64,000 bases of DNA, from NCBI RefSeq assembly GCF_000531125.1, contig NZ_CBTK010000295.1:53076-117075 (forward strand). The letters are read 5' to 3'. A program made the translations under genes and the position numbers. This document shows, in pieces, positions 11,444 to 19,547 of the stretch; the first letter of the stretch is position 1, and each line of letters begins with the position of its first letter. The notes under the pieces were generated by a model, which saw nothing but the letters and a program-made list of their open reading frames with translations, searched no databases and was not told where the DNA came from. Source of the stretch: Candidatus Contendobacter odensis Run_B_J11. Its GTDB lineage: Bacteria > Pseudomonadota > Gammaproteobacteria > Competibacterales > Competibacteraceae.

Positions 11444-11759
11444 GCCGCCCCGAAAGCACGGTGGACAGAGCGGTACGGATCGCCTCCGGATCGTCAATCC
11501 GACGCATCAGCTTGCCGATGTACTGCAATTGCCGTTTGCGCCCCCCGCGCTGCGAGATGGCCTGGGCCGCTTGCACCGCCGCCAGCAAATCCTCCGGCAA
11601 CGGCACCCGGTTCAATTGCGCCCGGGTGAGTTCCACCAGTTGCTCGCCCAAATCCTGCAACGCGGTCGCCTCGCGCTTGCGCTGGCTTTTACTGGGTGGC
11701 AGCGGCGCTTCCGGGTCGTACCCATCTTCCAGGTCGTCGTTGAATTCGTCTTCTTGCAT
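11436..11759 (-). CDS. yjgA: short DarP/YjgA-like ribosome-associated protein
   Basis: The sequence matches the first half of DarP/YjgA, a factor of late 50S ribosomal subunit assembly. It has an acidic N-terminus, PPSKSQRKREATALQDLGEQ, LPEDLLAAVQAAQAI, and the basic signature GRKRQLQYIGKLMRRIDDPE. The E. coli protein has about 183 residues; this one stops at 107 and so lacks the C-terminal half. The missing part is not found in other frames downstream, where the MFS gene begins. It is either a naturally short form or a truncated gene. Confidence 0.85.
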   Translation of the reverse strand: MQEDEFNDDLEDGYDPEAPLPPSKSQRKREATALQDLGEQLVELTRAQLNRVPLPEDLLAAVQAAQAISQRGGRKRQLQYIGKLMRRIDDPEAIRTALSTVLSGRRA

Positions 11760-11800
11760 GGTGGAATTATTCCGAAATGACCTGATTAAGCGGCGGTACT

Positions 11801-11835
11801 AAAACTCCCCTCGCCCTTCGGGAAGAGGGCAAGGG
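11801..11835 (-). terminator. Rho-independent terminator after livF
   Basis: On the minus strand CCCTTGCCCT pairs with AGGGCGAGGG (one G-T pair) around an eight-base loop, followed by AGTTTTAG. It lies 18 bases beyond livF and closes the branched-chain amino-acid operon. Confidence 0.75.
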
Positions 11836-11853
11836 TGATGCGCGCAAAAACGC

Positions 11854-12588
11854 CTAAGTGCCTAAATAGGCTTCCCGGACCCGGTGATCACCCAGCAACT
11901 CTCGCCCAGTGCCGGACAGAATGACGGTGCCGGTTTCCAGCACATAGGCGCGGGACGCGATCCGCAAGGCCATATTGGCGTTCTGCTCCACCAGCAGAAT
12001 AGTGGTGCCGGAGCGGTTGATATCCTCGATCACCCGGAAAATTTCCTGCACCAGTCGCGGCGACAAGCCCATGGATGGCTCATCCAGCAACAATAGCCGA
12101 CCTCGACTCATCAGGGCGCGGGCTACCGCCAACATCTGCTGTTCGCCGCCGGACAGGGTTCCCCCCGGTTGGTGCTGGCGCTCCTTGAGGCGCGGAAACA
12201 GCACCAACATCCGGTCATAATCGGCTGCGATTTCGTCCTTGTCGCTGCGCTGCCAAGTGGCTAATTGCAAATTCTCCCGCACCGTCAAATTGCCGAAGAT
12301 GCCCCGGCCTTCCGGGACATGGGCAATCCCTCGTTTGACGATTTGATGCGCCGCAACCCGCTTCAAGTCCTGGCCTTCAAACCCAATCGCGCCGTTGTAG
12401 GGGATCAGCCCGGATACTGCCCGCAGGATCGAAGTTTTACCCGCACCATTCGCGCCGATCAGAGTGACAATTTCACCCTTCAGCACCGTAAACGACACCC
12501 CATGCAGCGCCCGGATACCATCGTAATGCACCGCCAGATCGCGCACTTCCAGTTGCAGATCGTCAAGATTATCCGCTGTGTCGCTCAT
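11854..12588 (-). CDS. livF: branched-chain amino-acid ABC transporter, ATP-binding protein LivF
   Basis: One of the two ATPases of a HAAT-type importer for leucine, isoleucine and valine or related amino acids. The 244 residues carry Walker A GANGAGKTS, the signature TLSGGEQQMLAVARAL and Walker B RLLLLDEPSMGLSP. AYLGT at the C-terminus is typical of LivF. The start codon overlaps the livG stop by four bases. It is the last gene of livK-H-M-G-F, and a terminator follows directly. Confidence 0.96.
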   Translation of the reverse strand: MSDTADNLDDLQLEVRDLAVHYDGIRALHGVSFTVLKGEIVTLIGANGAGKTSILRAVSGLIPYNGAIGFEGQDLKRVAAHQIVKRGIAHVPEGRGIFGNLTVRENLQLATWQRSDKDEIAADYDRMLVLFPRLKERQHQPGGTLSGGEQQMLAVARALMSRGRLLLLDEPSMGLSPRLVQEIFRVIEDINRSGTTILLVEQNANMALRIASRAYVLETGTVILSGTGRELLGDHRVREAYLGT

Positions 12589-13355
12589 CCGACTGGCCCC
12601 TCGCCCAAGTAAGCCTCCAATACCTTGGGATGATTCTGGATCACTTCAGGTGGACCCTCGACCAGGGTTTCACCGAAATCCAGCACCGTGATCCGCTCGC
12701 AGATGCCCATCACCAGCTTCATCTGGTGTTCGATCAGCAAAATGGTCAGTTTGAACTCAGTACGAATCCACTGGATAAATTCCATCAGCAAATCAATCTC
12801 GTTGGGATTCATTCCCGCCGCCGGCTCGTCCAGCAGCAACAGTTCCGGCCCAATCGCCAGCGCCCGGGCAATTTCCAGCCGCCGCTGCAAGCCGTAGGGC
12901 AGATTTTTGGCGGTCTCGCCGGCCAGATGCTCCAGCTTGAAAATCGCCAGCAGCCGTTGCGAATTCTCGATGATGCGCTGCTCTTCGCGGCGGTAACGCC
13001 CGATATGCAGCAGCGCTTCCAGCGGACTGTAGTCCGCCTGGGCGTAGTGGGCGATGCGCACGTTGTCCAGTACCGACAGGTCGCGGAATAAGCGGATGTT
13101 CTGGAAGGTACGCCCGACCCGCAGCGCAGTAATCTGGTGCGGGGTCTTACCCACCAGTTCGGTATTGCGCAGCCGGATGCTGCCCTCGCTGGCGCGATAA
13201 ACCCCGGTAATCAGATTAAATATCGTGGTTTTACCTGCGCCATTGGGGCCAATAATCCCCATCAGATCGCCGTAATGGAGTTGCAGGTTGAAGTCGGAGA
13301 CCGCGCACAGCCCACCGAAGTAATGCTTGACCTTAACGGCCGTCAGCAGCGTCAT
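12585..13355 (-). CDS. livG: branched-chain amino-acid ABC transporter, ATP-binding protein LivG
   Basis: The second ATPase of the importer. Walker A IGPNGAGKTT, the LivG-type signature LPYGLQRRLEIARAL and Walker B LLLLDEPAAGMNP are all present. I start at the ATG at 13355, with GGGGGAA upstream and 256 residues, the family length. A longer frame upstream runs into livM and shows no similarity. The start lies inside the last codons of livM (23-base overlap). Confidence 0.96.
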   Translation of the reverse strand: MTLLTAVKVKHYFGGLCAVSDFNLQLHYGDLMGIIGPNGAGKTTIFNLITGVYRASEGSIRLRNTELVGKTPHQITALRVGRTFQNIRLFRDLSVLDNVRIAHYAQADYSPLEALLHIGRYRREEQRIIENSQRLLAIFKLEHLAGETAKNLPYGLQRRLEIARALAIGPELLLLDEPAAGMNPNEIDLLMEFIQWIRTEFKLTILLIEHQMKLVMGICERITVLDFGETLVEGPPEVIQNHPKVLEAYLGEGPVG

Positions 13356-14439
13356 GGCTTCCCCCGGTTGGTTTATTAAGGCAGTGGTGGGCTTCCATAT
13401 CGCGCTTGGGCACGAACCAGCGAAATTCGCGCAAGCCCATGATCCCACGCGGCCAGTACAGCATCACCAAAACCAGCAATAGCGGCATGATCACCATCCG
13501 CCAGACACCCAAATGGCTAATGACATACTCGTTCAGCGGATCGAACACCATCGCTGGCAGCCAGGCCAGCATCGCCGCCACCGTGGATGGCCGCAACAAT
13601 TCGAGCAGCACCGTGTATGCGGTTGCGCCGAGGATAGAGCCGCCAATCGAAGCAATACCGCCCAGATAGACCATGATTAACACGTCAGTGGTCTTGATGA
13701 TGTCGAATACCCGAGGACTGATGAATTGCAACAGGTGCGCAAATAATCCTCCCGCGATACCGGCGAAAAAGGACGACACCATGAACGCCATAAATTTTAC
13801 CCGGCGGGTATTGACGCTCATTAAATCACTGGCGATTTCATCCTCGCGGATCGACAGCACCCCGCGCCCGTATTTGGAATAGACGAAGTTACGCACCACC
13901 CAGACAGTGACCACCACCCAGAAAAAGACCCAAGGCAGCGTAGTCAACTTCTTGATACCCGGAATGCCACGCGGGCCACCGATGTAGTCAATATTTTCGA
14001 TCACCGACTTAACAATCATCAGAAACGCCAGGGTGATAATCGCTAAATAGTCGCCGCGTACCTTGAAAGACGGGACCGCGACAATTAACCCCAGCACCGC
14101 CGCCACCAATCCACCCATCAGCACCGCCAGCGGGAATAGCCACGGATGCGCCGCTATTGGCAGCACCTTCTGGGTCAGCAAGGCAGCGGTATAAGCACCC
14201 ACCGCCATGAAACCGGCGTGAGCCAGGGAAAACTCACCCATATAGCCATTCACCAGATTCAGGCTGACGGTCAGGATAATATTGATCCCGACATACATCA
14301 TCACCAACTGCACATATTTATTCAGCAGGTTGTATTCGGGAATAGCGAAAGCCAGGACAAAGCCGATGATAAGAAAGACCATCATTAGCCAGCGTTGCGC
14401 GATAAACCACTCCCAACCGCTTCTCAACAGGGCGCTCAT
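13333..14439 (-). CDS. livM: branched-chain amino-acid ABC transporter permease LivM
   Basis: Permease subunit with about ten hydrophobic helices in 368 residues. LivM marks include GYMGEFSLAHAGFMAVGAYT, LRVRGDYLAI-like VRGDYLAIITLAF, and GGIASIGGSILGA near the end. I chose the ATG at 14439 because it overlaps the livH stop in an ATGA, as at the other joints of this operon, and because the sequence upstream in this frame is unrelated. It pairs with LivH to form the channel. Confidence 0.95.
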   Translation of the reverse strand: MSALLRSGWEWFIAQRWLMMVFLIIGFVLAFAIPEYNLLNKYVQLVMMYVGINIILTVSLNLVNGYMGEFSLAHAGFMAVGAYTAALLTQKVLPIAAHPWLFPLAVLMGGLVAAVLGLIVAVPSFKVRGDYLAIITLAFLMIVKSVIENIDYIGGPRGIPGIKKLTTLPWVFFWVVVTVWVVRNFVYSKYGRGVLSIREDEIASDLMSVNTRRVKFMAFMVSSFFAGIAGGLFAHLLQFISPRVFDIIKTTDVLIMVYLGGIASIGGSILGATAYTVLLELLRPSTVAAMLAWLPAMVFDPLNEYVISHLGVWRMVIMPLLLVLVMLYWPRGIMGLREFRWFVPKRDMEAHHCLNKPTGGSHDAADGR

Positions 14440-15323
14440 ACCTTTTGCGTCCTTGGCTTGCCCAGAATGCCGTAGGGCCGGATCACAATCAGCAGCAGCA
14501 GCAAGGAGAAGGCCACGAAATCCCGGTAAGTGGACGGAAAGAACGCGGTCACCATGATTTCCACTCCGCCGAGAATGAACGCGCCGATCATCGCCCCGCG
14601 AATGTTGCCAATGCCGCCGACCACCGCAGAGATAAATGCTTTCCAACCGACCATGATCCCCATATACGGATCAATCACCGGATAGGCAAGAGCGTACATG
14701 GTGCCTGCCGCGCCGGCCAATCCCGCGCCAATGGCGAAGGTAACCGAGATAATCAAATCCACCGGGACGCCCATCAGCGGCACGAAGGTTTTATCCCAGG
14801 AAATGGCCCGCATCGCCATTCCTACTGGAGTGCGGTGGACAACGTAATCCAGCAGGAACATTAAACCCAGCGACAGGCAGATAATGATGATCTGCAATGA
14901 TGACACCGAAACCCCGCCCAGATCCCAAGTCACGTTTTCCAGCAACGCCGGAATGTGTTTGGGATAAGGGGCCAGCGCCAGGGTGAAATTTTCCAGAAAC
15001 AGCCCCAGCCCCAGCGCGGTGATAATGGCCGACACCCGGGGCGCATTACGCAGCGGTTTATACGCCAGCCGTTCGATCAGCACGCCCAATAAGGCCGCGC
15101 CCGCCATGGTCAACAGCAGCGTCGGCAAAAAGGGCAGTCCCAGATACACAGCGGCGATAAAACAGAAAAAAGCCCCCACCATGAACACATCGCCGTGAGC
15201 GAAATTGATCATGGTCAGAATGCCGTAGACCATGGTGTAACCCAAGGCGATCAGGGCGTAGATACTGCCCAGTTGCAGGGCGTTTAAGGTCTGTTGCAGC
15301 CAATAGACAATACTTTCGCTCAA
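14436..15323 (-). CDS. livH: branched-chain amino-acid ABC transporter permease LivH
   Basis: Permease of 295 residues with eight or so hydrophobic segments. The N-terminal ALQLGSIYALIALGYTMVYG and TMINFAHGDVFMVGAFF are the LivH signature, and GGIGNIRGAMIGAFILGG lies near the C-terminus. It overlaps livM by four bases. The gap from livK (15453) holds a hairpin and a REP-like palindrome, so livH-M-G-F may be expressed at a lower level than livK. Confidence 0.96.
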   Translation of the reverse strand: MSESIVYWLQQTLNALQLGSIYALIALGYTMVYGILTMINFAHGDVFMVGAFFCFIAAVYLGLPFLPTLLLTMAGAALLGVLIERLAYKPLRNAPRVSAIITALGLGLFLENFTLALAPYPKHIPALLENVTWDLGGVSVSSLQIIIICLSLGLMFLLDYVVHRTPVGMAMRAISWDKTFVPLMGVPVDLIISVTFAIGAGLAGAAGTMYALAYPVIDPYMGIMVGWKAFISAVVGGIGNIRGAMIGAFILGGVEIMVTAFFPSTYRDFVAFSLLLLLIVIRPYGILGKPRTQKV

Positions 15324-15357
15324 GGTGGTGACCCATGATGCTGCCGGTTAATCAAGA

Positions 15358-15380
15358 AGGGCGACCTGGCGGGTCGCCCT
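15358..15380 (-). terminator. stem-loop between livK and livH, probable attenuator
   Basis: AGGGCGACC (15358-15366) and GGTCGCCCT (15372-15380) form a perfect 9-bp stem with a five-base loop. On the minus strand it is followed by TCTTGATT, a weak T tract, so partial termination is more likely than a full stop. Confidence 0.6.
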
Positions 15381-15390
15381 CGTGTGGAAT

Positions 15391-15443
15391 GTAGCACAGG
15401 CTTCCAGCCGTGGACTGAATCACGGACTGGAAGCCCGTGCTAC
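15391..15443. repeat. REP-like 53-bp palindrome, copy 1
   Basis: Begins GTAGCACAGGCTTCCAG and ends CTGGAAGCCCGTGCTAC, an imperfect palindrome with terminal GTAGCAC/GTGCTAC. A near-identical element is at 35873-35927. It lies between livK and livH. Confidence 0.75.
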
Positions 15444-15452
15444 GACAAACTC

Positions 15453-16613
15453 TCAGGGATTAGCATTGGTGAAATAAGTAAACTTGCCATCCTTGATTTG
15501 CAGGATTACCGCGCTCTTGATCGGATCGCGGGAATCGGCCTGGAACTTCATATCACCGGTGACGCCCTTGTAACTCGGCAGCGTAGACAGCGCAGCACGG
15601 ATCGATTCACGATCCGCCTTACCCGCATTCTTGATCGAGTTGAACAACAGACCGAAAGCATCATAGGTCAGCGCGGCTACATCGTCCGGCTTGACACCAT
15701 AAGCCTTCTCATAATCGGCGATAAACTTCTTGGCCACCGGCGCGGCATTATCAGCGGCGTAATGAGTGCTGAAGTAATAGCCATTCAAATCAGCGCCACC
15801 CAAGGTTAACAGCTCGTTGCTGCCCCATGAATCGCTGCCGATGAAAGGAACCGTGATACCCAGACGCTTGGCCTGCTGCACTTGCAGCGGCACTTCACTG
15901 TAGTAGTTGGGCAGGAAGATCACATCGGGCTTGGCGTCCTTGATCTTGGTCAACTGCGCCGAGAAATCCTTGTCATTGGTCGTATACGTCTCAAAGGCGA
16001 CGATTTTTCCGCCCAGCTTTTCGTAGTTCTCCTTGAAGACTTCAGCGATGCCCTTGTTGTAATCAGACGCTACGTCGTACAGCACCGCCGCCTTCTTGGC
16101 CTTCAGCTTCTCCAGCGCGAACTTGGCCAGTACGCCTCCCTGGAACGGATCAATGAAACAGGCCCGGAAGACATATTTCTTGGGCTGGTTGGTATTGGTG
16201 TCCAGCGTGGTCTTGGGATTGGTGGACCAGGGCGTGATCAGCACCGTCTCAGAGCTTTCGGCGATTTCCGAAGCCGGGATGGCATAACGGCTGGCGTTGG
16301 GACCGACGATAGCGGCGACCTCATCCTGGGTAATCAGCTTCTGAGCCGCAGCGGCGGACTGATCGGCCTTGCCGGCGTTATCCTCCACCACCAAAGCCAC
16401 CTTCATTTTTTCCTTGCCGACTTGCAAACCACCGGCGGCGTTGATTTCCTTGACCGCCATTTCGGCAGCATTGCGGCAGGACGCGCCCACCGCAGGCATA
16501 TCACCGGTCAACTCGGCGATAACGCCCAGTTTGATGGTTTTCTCGGCACCCCAGGCGGTGACGCCCAAGGAAATCAACATGGAAAATACCAGCAGGGATA
16601 GTGCTTTTTTCAT
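15453..16613 (-). CDS. livK: branched-chain amino-acid ABC transporter, periplasmic binding protein
   Basis: Periplasmic substrate-binding protein of the liv importer, 386 residues. A signal peptide is clear: MKKALSLLVFSMLISLGVTAWGAE, with cleavage probable after AWG-A. The mature part begins KTIKLGVIAELTGDMPAVG, the usual Peripla_BP_6 opening. VAAIVGPNASRYAIPASEIAE and the C-terminal KSAVILQIKDGKF also fit. It is the first gene of livK-H-M-G-F. The exact ligand (leucine, LIV or another amino acid) cannot be decided by eye. Confidence 0.93.
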   Translation of the reverse strand: MKKALSLLVFSMLISLGVTAWGAEKTIKLGVIAELTGDMPAVGASCRNAAEMAVKEINAAGGLQVGKEKMKVALVVEDNAGKADQSAAAAQKLITQDEVAAIVGPNASRYAIPASEIAESSETVLITPWSTNPKTTLDTNTNQPKKYVFRACFIDPFQGGVLAKFALEKLKAKKAAVLYDVASDYNKGIAEVFKENYEKLGGKIVAFETYTTNDKDFSAQLTKIKDAKPDVIFLPNYYSEVPLQVQQAKRLGITVPFIGSDSWGSNELLTLGGADLNGYYFSTHYAADNAAPVAKKFIADYEKAYGVKPDDVAALTYDAFGLLFNSIKNAGKADRESIRAALSTLPSYKGVTGDMKFQADSRDPIKSAVILQIKDGKFTYFTNANP

Positions 16614-16695
16614 CGATGTTCCTCGTCGGATAAAGGGTGGATTCCAAAACTTTGGGGTAATTTTGCAACGGCATCAAGACCATGAGCTTTCTCCC

Positions 16696-16808
16696 AGGAC
16701 TTTCGCCAAGCCCTTTAGATTCGTCATACCCGCGAAAGCGGGTATCCAGTTTTTTCAGTGGCTTACTGGATTCCCGCTGACGCGGGAATGACGAAAAGCG
16801 AAAGTCCT
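16696..16808. repeat. 112-bp inverted-repeat element, copy A
   Basis: Starts AGGACTTTCGC and ends GCGAAAGTCCT (11-bp terminal inverted repeats), with internal hairpins around CCCGCGAAAGCGGG and TTCCCGCTGACGCGGGAA. It matches three other copies in this window and lies upstream of livK. Confidence 0.85.
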
Positions 16809-16867
16809 GTCTCCATTACCCGTAACAATTATAGCCGCAGCGACACCGATTGCGCCGTCGTTTACAA

Positions 16868-17917
16868 CTACAACGATCCTTTCGCTTCCCACACCGGGGC
16901 GATGATCTGTTCCGAACGCTTGCGGCAAACATTCTCCAAATCCCTGAGAATATTTTCCACGCCGATCAGCTTCTCCAGAATGTCGCGGATGTCGCGCAGG
17001 GTGAAAATCACGTCTACATCCATTTCCAGATATTTCTCGCGCTCGATTCGCTCCAGATCTTCAATGGCCGCCAGCATGCTGTCGCCCTTGTCCACCGTAG
17101 CACCCAGCAGCCGAATGAACACCCGAATCTTCTGGCGTTGCTGGGCCAGCCACTGGTTATACAGGTGGAGCAATTCATAGCCATCCTCAATCGAGTAAGC
17201 CTTGTAGCGAAACTTGAGCTTGAGATCATCGAAGCTGCTATGGCGGAGAGTCCGGCCCTCCTTCCACTCGTCCACCGTCTGCTGGAACTCAAGCGGCAGA
17301 ATATCCACCCCGGCTTCAATCCGGTTCTTGATGAATTCCAGTTCCCCGGTTTCCTTCTCGATCACCTCGGCGGTCGAGCGCACCTGCTGGTGAATGGCGC
17401 CGGTTCGGGTGCAGGTTTTAACTGCCGGTTGGCCCGGCGTAGCGGCAGCCTGCCGATGACCTTCCCGCTCCGCTTCGATCCACTCGGAAATGGCAGCCTC
17501 GACCGCCCGCATCCGCGCCTCGACGGCATCGGCGTCGCGTTGTTCGGTCGAGGTCTTGCGCATATTCGCCCGCTCGGCCTCGGCCTGTTCGGCGACCGCC
17601 CATTCGGCAACCGCTTGTTCTATCGCTGCTCTTTCTATCGCTGACTTTTCCATAGCCGCTTTTTCCATGCTCGCCCGCTTGGCTGCCAACCGATCCGCTG
17701 CGGCCCGTGCCACTGCCGCTTTCTCAGCCGCCACCTTCTCAGCCGCCACCTTCTCAGCCGCTACCTTCGCGGCTACTGCCTGCCGCATCGCCAACACCCG
17801 TTCCTCAATCAAGCGTCGCCGTTCACGGGAATGGTTCATCACCAGCCACCCGGCCAGCCCGATGATCATCACCACCCCGATCAGCACGAACACCCCTGTC
17901 AGTTGCCAAGTTCCCAT
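16868..17917 (-). CDS. membrane-anchored Ala/Glu-rich coiled-coil protein
   Basis: I do not recognise the family. The 349-residue product has one N-terminal membrane helix (about residues 7-27), then a long Ala/Glu/Lys-rich coiled coil (about 30-150) with repeated VAAEK units, and a globular, helical C-terminal half. The topology suggests an inner-membrane anchor with a cytoplasmic or periplasmic stalk. The coding repeat at 17721-17765 suggests a length-variable stalk. The gene sits between livK and rdgC on the same strand, and no partner is evident. Confidence 0.75.
   Translation of the reverse strand: MGTWQLTGVFVLIGVVMIIGLAGWLVMNHSRERRRLIEERVLAMRQAVAAKVAAEKVAAEKVAAEKAAVARAAADRLAAKRASMEKAAMEKSAIERAAIEQAVAEWAVAEQAEAERANMRKTSTEQRDADAVEARMRAVEAAISEWIEAEREGHRQAAATPGQPAVKTCTRTGAIHQQVRSTAEVIEKETGELEFIKNRIEAGVDILPLEFQQTVDEWKEGRTLRHSSFDDLKLKFRYKAYSIEDGYELLHLYNQWLAQQRQKIRVFIRLLGATVDKGDSMLAAIEDLERIEREKYLEMDVDVIFTLRDIRDILEKLIGVENILRDLENVCRKRSEQIIAPVWEAKGSL
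17721..17765. repeat. three tandem 15-bp units inside the coiled-coil gene
   Basis: Three head-to-tail units of TTCTCAGCCGCCACC (the third with one change) encode successive VAAEK blocks in the coiled-coil stalk. Repeat slippage could change stalk length in steps of five residues. Confidence 0.8.
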
Positions 17918-17957
17918 GCGCCGCGCCTATTGGTTGGTTGTCGGATTGATTCGGGTT

Positions 17958-18875
17958 TCAGACGGATGACCGCTCGGCTTCGCCACCGAATAATTCCAGC
18001 AGCCGAGGCAACCATAGCGCCAGTTCTCCGCTCATCAGGGCGAATTCGGCGTCGAATAGCGCTTCCGCAGCATCGGTTGCGGTGTCCCGCAGCGACTCCC
18101 GCACTACGTCGAGGAACTGGAGCCGGCGAATGACCAGAGTTTCATCCAGCACAAAGGCCACCCGTTCGTCCCAGCTCAGGCCGAGCCGGGTGACCAGTTT
18201 ACCGGCTTGCAGATGGCTACGAATTTCATCGCCGGTCAGATCCTGGCCCCGGCAGCGCACGATTCCGCCCGCCACTTCATCTTCCCGCAACTCGCAGACA
18301 TCGCCCAAGGCGAATTCCGCTGGTGCGCCGCCCTGGGCCAGCCAAGCGGTCATTACTGTGGTTGGGGACTGTCGAACCTGGGGCGGTGCGACCGGCAGCG
18401 TGTCCAGGGTTTTGCGCAGCATTCCGGTGATTTCCTCGACTCCACGCGGGCTGGCGCTGTCTACCACCAGCCAGCCGGCCATCGGATCGAGATAGGCATA
18501 ACCCTGCCGGCTGCGGTTCAGGGCGCGGGGCAGGAGTTCCTGCACCAGTTGTTCGCGCAGTTCCTGCCTTTCCCGCCGTCGCACCGGTCGCCGTTGCTGA
18601 TCCTCGATCACCGCGATGCGCTCATCCACCGCCTGGTTGATCACCATCGCCGGCAGCAGCTTTTCTTCGGTGCGCAAGCACAGCAGCAACCGCCCATTGA
18701 CGACATGCACCAGTTCCGTTGCTTTGCGGCCCAGCGGTGGAGTCCAGCCAGCGATGCTGGGCTGGTGGCTGGGACACGGTTGAAAAGCGTAGCCTCCCAA
18801 CCGCGCCGCCAGTGTTTCGGCGGTGAAGGGAAACGGCTCGAGCAAGCGTAGCAACGTCAAATTCTTAAACCACAT
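17958..18875 (-). CDS. rdgC: recombination-associated protein RdgC
   Basis: RdgC forms a ring around DNA and modulates RecA activity. Starting at the ATG at 18875 the protein has 305 residues, like the E. coli protein of about 303. It opens MWFKNLTLLRL, continues with the FQPCPSHQPSIAGWTPP segment, and has LLCLRTEEKLLPAMVINQA, the conserved RdgC core. A longer frame reaching 18995 adds 40 residues with no similarity and runs into a repeat. Upstream lie the 58-bp repeat and the BrnA-like gene on the other strand. Confidence 0.95.
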   Translation of the reverse strand: MWFKNLTLLRLLEPFPFTAETLAARLGGYAFQPCPSHQPSIAGWTPPLGRKATELVHVVNGRLLLCLRTEEKLLPAMVINQAVDERIAVIEDQQRRPVRRRERQELREQLVQELLPRALNRSRQGYAYLDPMAGWLVVDSASPRGVEEITGMLRKTLDTLPVAPPQVRQSPTTVMTAWLAQGGAPAEFALGDVCELREDEVAGGIVRCRGQDLTGDEIRSHLQAGKLVTRLGLSWDERVAFVLDETLVIRRLQFLDVVRESLRDTATDAAEALFDAEFALMSGELALWLPRLLELFGGEAERSSV

Positions 18876-18963
18876 GAGCAACCATCCGCTTCCGTAAATG
18901 GCCGGCATTATCCATGAGTTGCGCCGGTATCGCCAAGCCGATGAAAATACCGGCTTACCCTCT

Positions 18964-19021
18964 CTATCAGATTCAAAATGGAAGCGCGTAACCAACGGAA
19001 AAGTGATGGTAGGAGTGGCCT
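18964..19021. repeat. 58-bp dispersed repeat, copy 2
   Basis: Matches 8669-8726 at 45 of 58 positions, ungapped, with an identical 16-base left end CTATCAGATTCAAAAT. It lies in the divergent gap between rdgC and the BrnA-like gene. Confidence 0.7.
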
Positions 19022-19049
19022 ATAGCAATCTCATGAGAGGCGCGTAGTC

Positions 19050-19319
19050 ATGGCAAACCACTTACCCTTGATTGATGATGACGGCGAAGTCCGCGAACTG
19101 ACTGCCGAGAATTTCACTCATTTCAAACCCGTTACCGAGGTCTTGCCGGCGTCCCTGTTGAAGAAGCTGGGGGTGCGCGGCCACCAAAAGACGCCGACGA
19201 AAGAGCGCATTACTATTCGCCTGTCTGCCGAGGTGGTGACCGCATTCCGCGCAACGGGCAAGGGTTGGCAAACCCGGATGGACGCGGCGTTGCGCGACTG
19301 GATTCAGCAGCATCCTTGA
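19050..19319 (+). CDS. BrnA-like antitoxin, orphan
   Basis: The 89-residue protein ends in the BrnA antitoxin motif KERITIRLSAEVVTAFRATGKGWQTRMDAALRDWI, a ribbon-helix-helix-type DNA-binding domain that in type II systems neutralises the RNase BrnT. The ATG follows GAGAGG by nine bases. No brnT-like toxin gene can be fitted upstream (the gap to rdgC is under 180 bases) or downstream, where a repeat element begins. It may be a solitary regulator or the remnant of a pair. Confidence 0.82.
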   Translation: MANHLPLIDDDGEVRELTAENFTHFKPVTEVLPASLLKKLGVRGHQKTPTKERITIRLSAEVVTAFRATGKGWQTRMDAALRDWIQQHP

Positions 19320-19337
19320 TCTCCGGCTGACTATTTC

Positions 19338-19449
19338 AGGACTTTCGCTTTCCGTCGTTCCCGCGTAGGCGGGAATCCAGTAAGCCGCTGAAAAGCCTGG
19401 ATACTCGCTTTCGCGGGTATGACGAATTTACCGGTTTAGCGAAAGTCCT
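19338..19449. repeat. 112-bp inverted-repeat element, copy B
   Basis: Starts AGGACTTTCGCTTTCCGT and ends TTTAGCGAAAGTCCT. It matches copy C at 28483 nearly throughout. Orientation is opposite to copies A and D. It directly follows the BrnA-like gene. Confidence 0.88.
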
Positions 19450-19490
19450 GTATTTATGCGTTCCCAACAGCACGGCGAGGTTTTCGAGGC

Positions 19491-19547
19491 AGGAGCGACC
19501 TTCGGGCCGCGATGTTCGCGGACTACAGGACTACAGCCCGCTCCTAC
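19491..19547. repeat. REP-like element (GTAGGAGCGGGC type)
   Basis: AGGAGCGACCTTCGGGCCGCG on the left and CCCGCTCCTAC on the right give inverted ends. The right end, read on the minus strand as GTAGGAGCGGGC, contains the TAG stop codon of the DprA-like gene. Elements of this look are common in pseudomonads and other gammaproteobacteria. Confidence 0.65.

Noticed and set aside
17721..17765. CRISPR-like repeat array
   Set aside because: The 15-bp units are head to tail without spacers and encode VAAEK blocks; no CRISPR array or cas gene was seen anywhere in the window.
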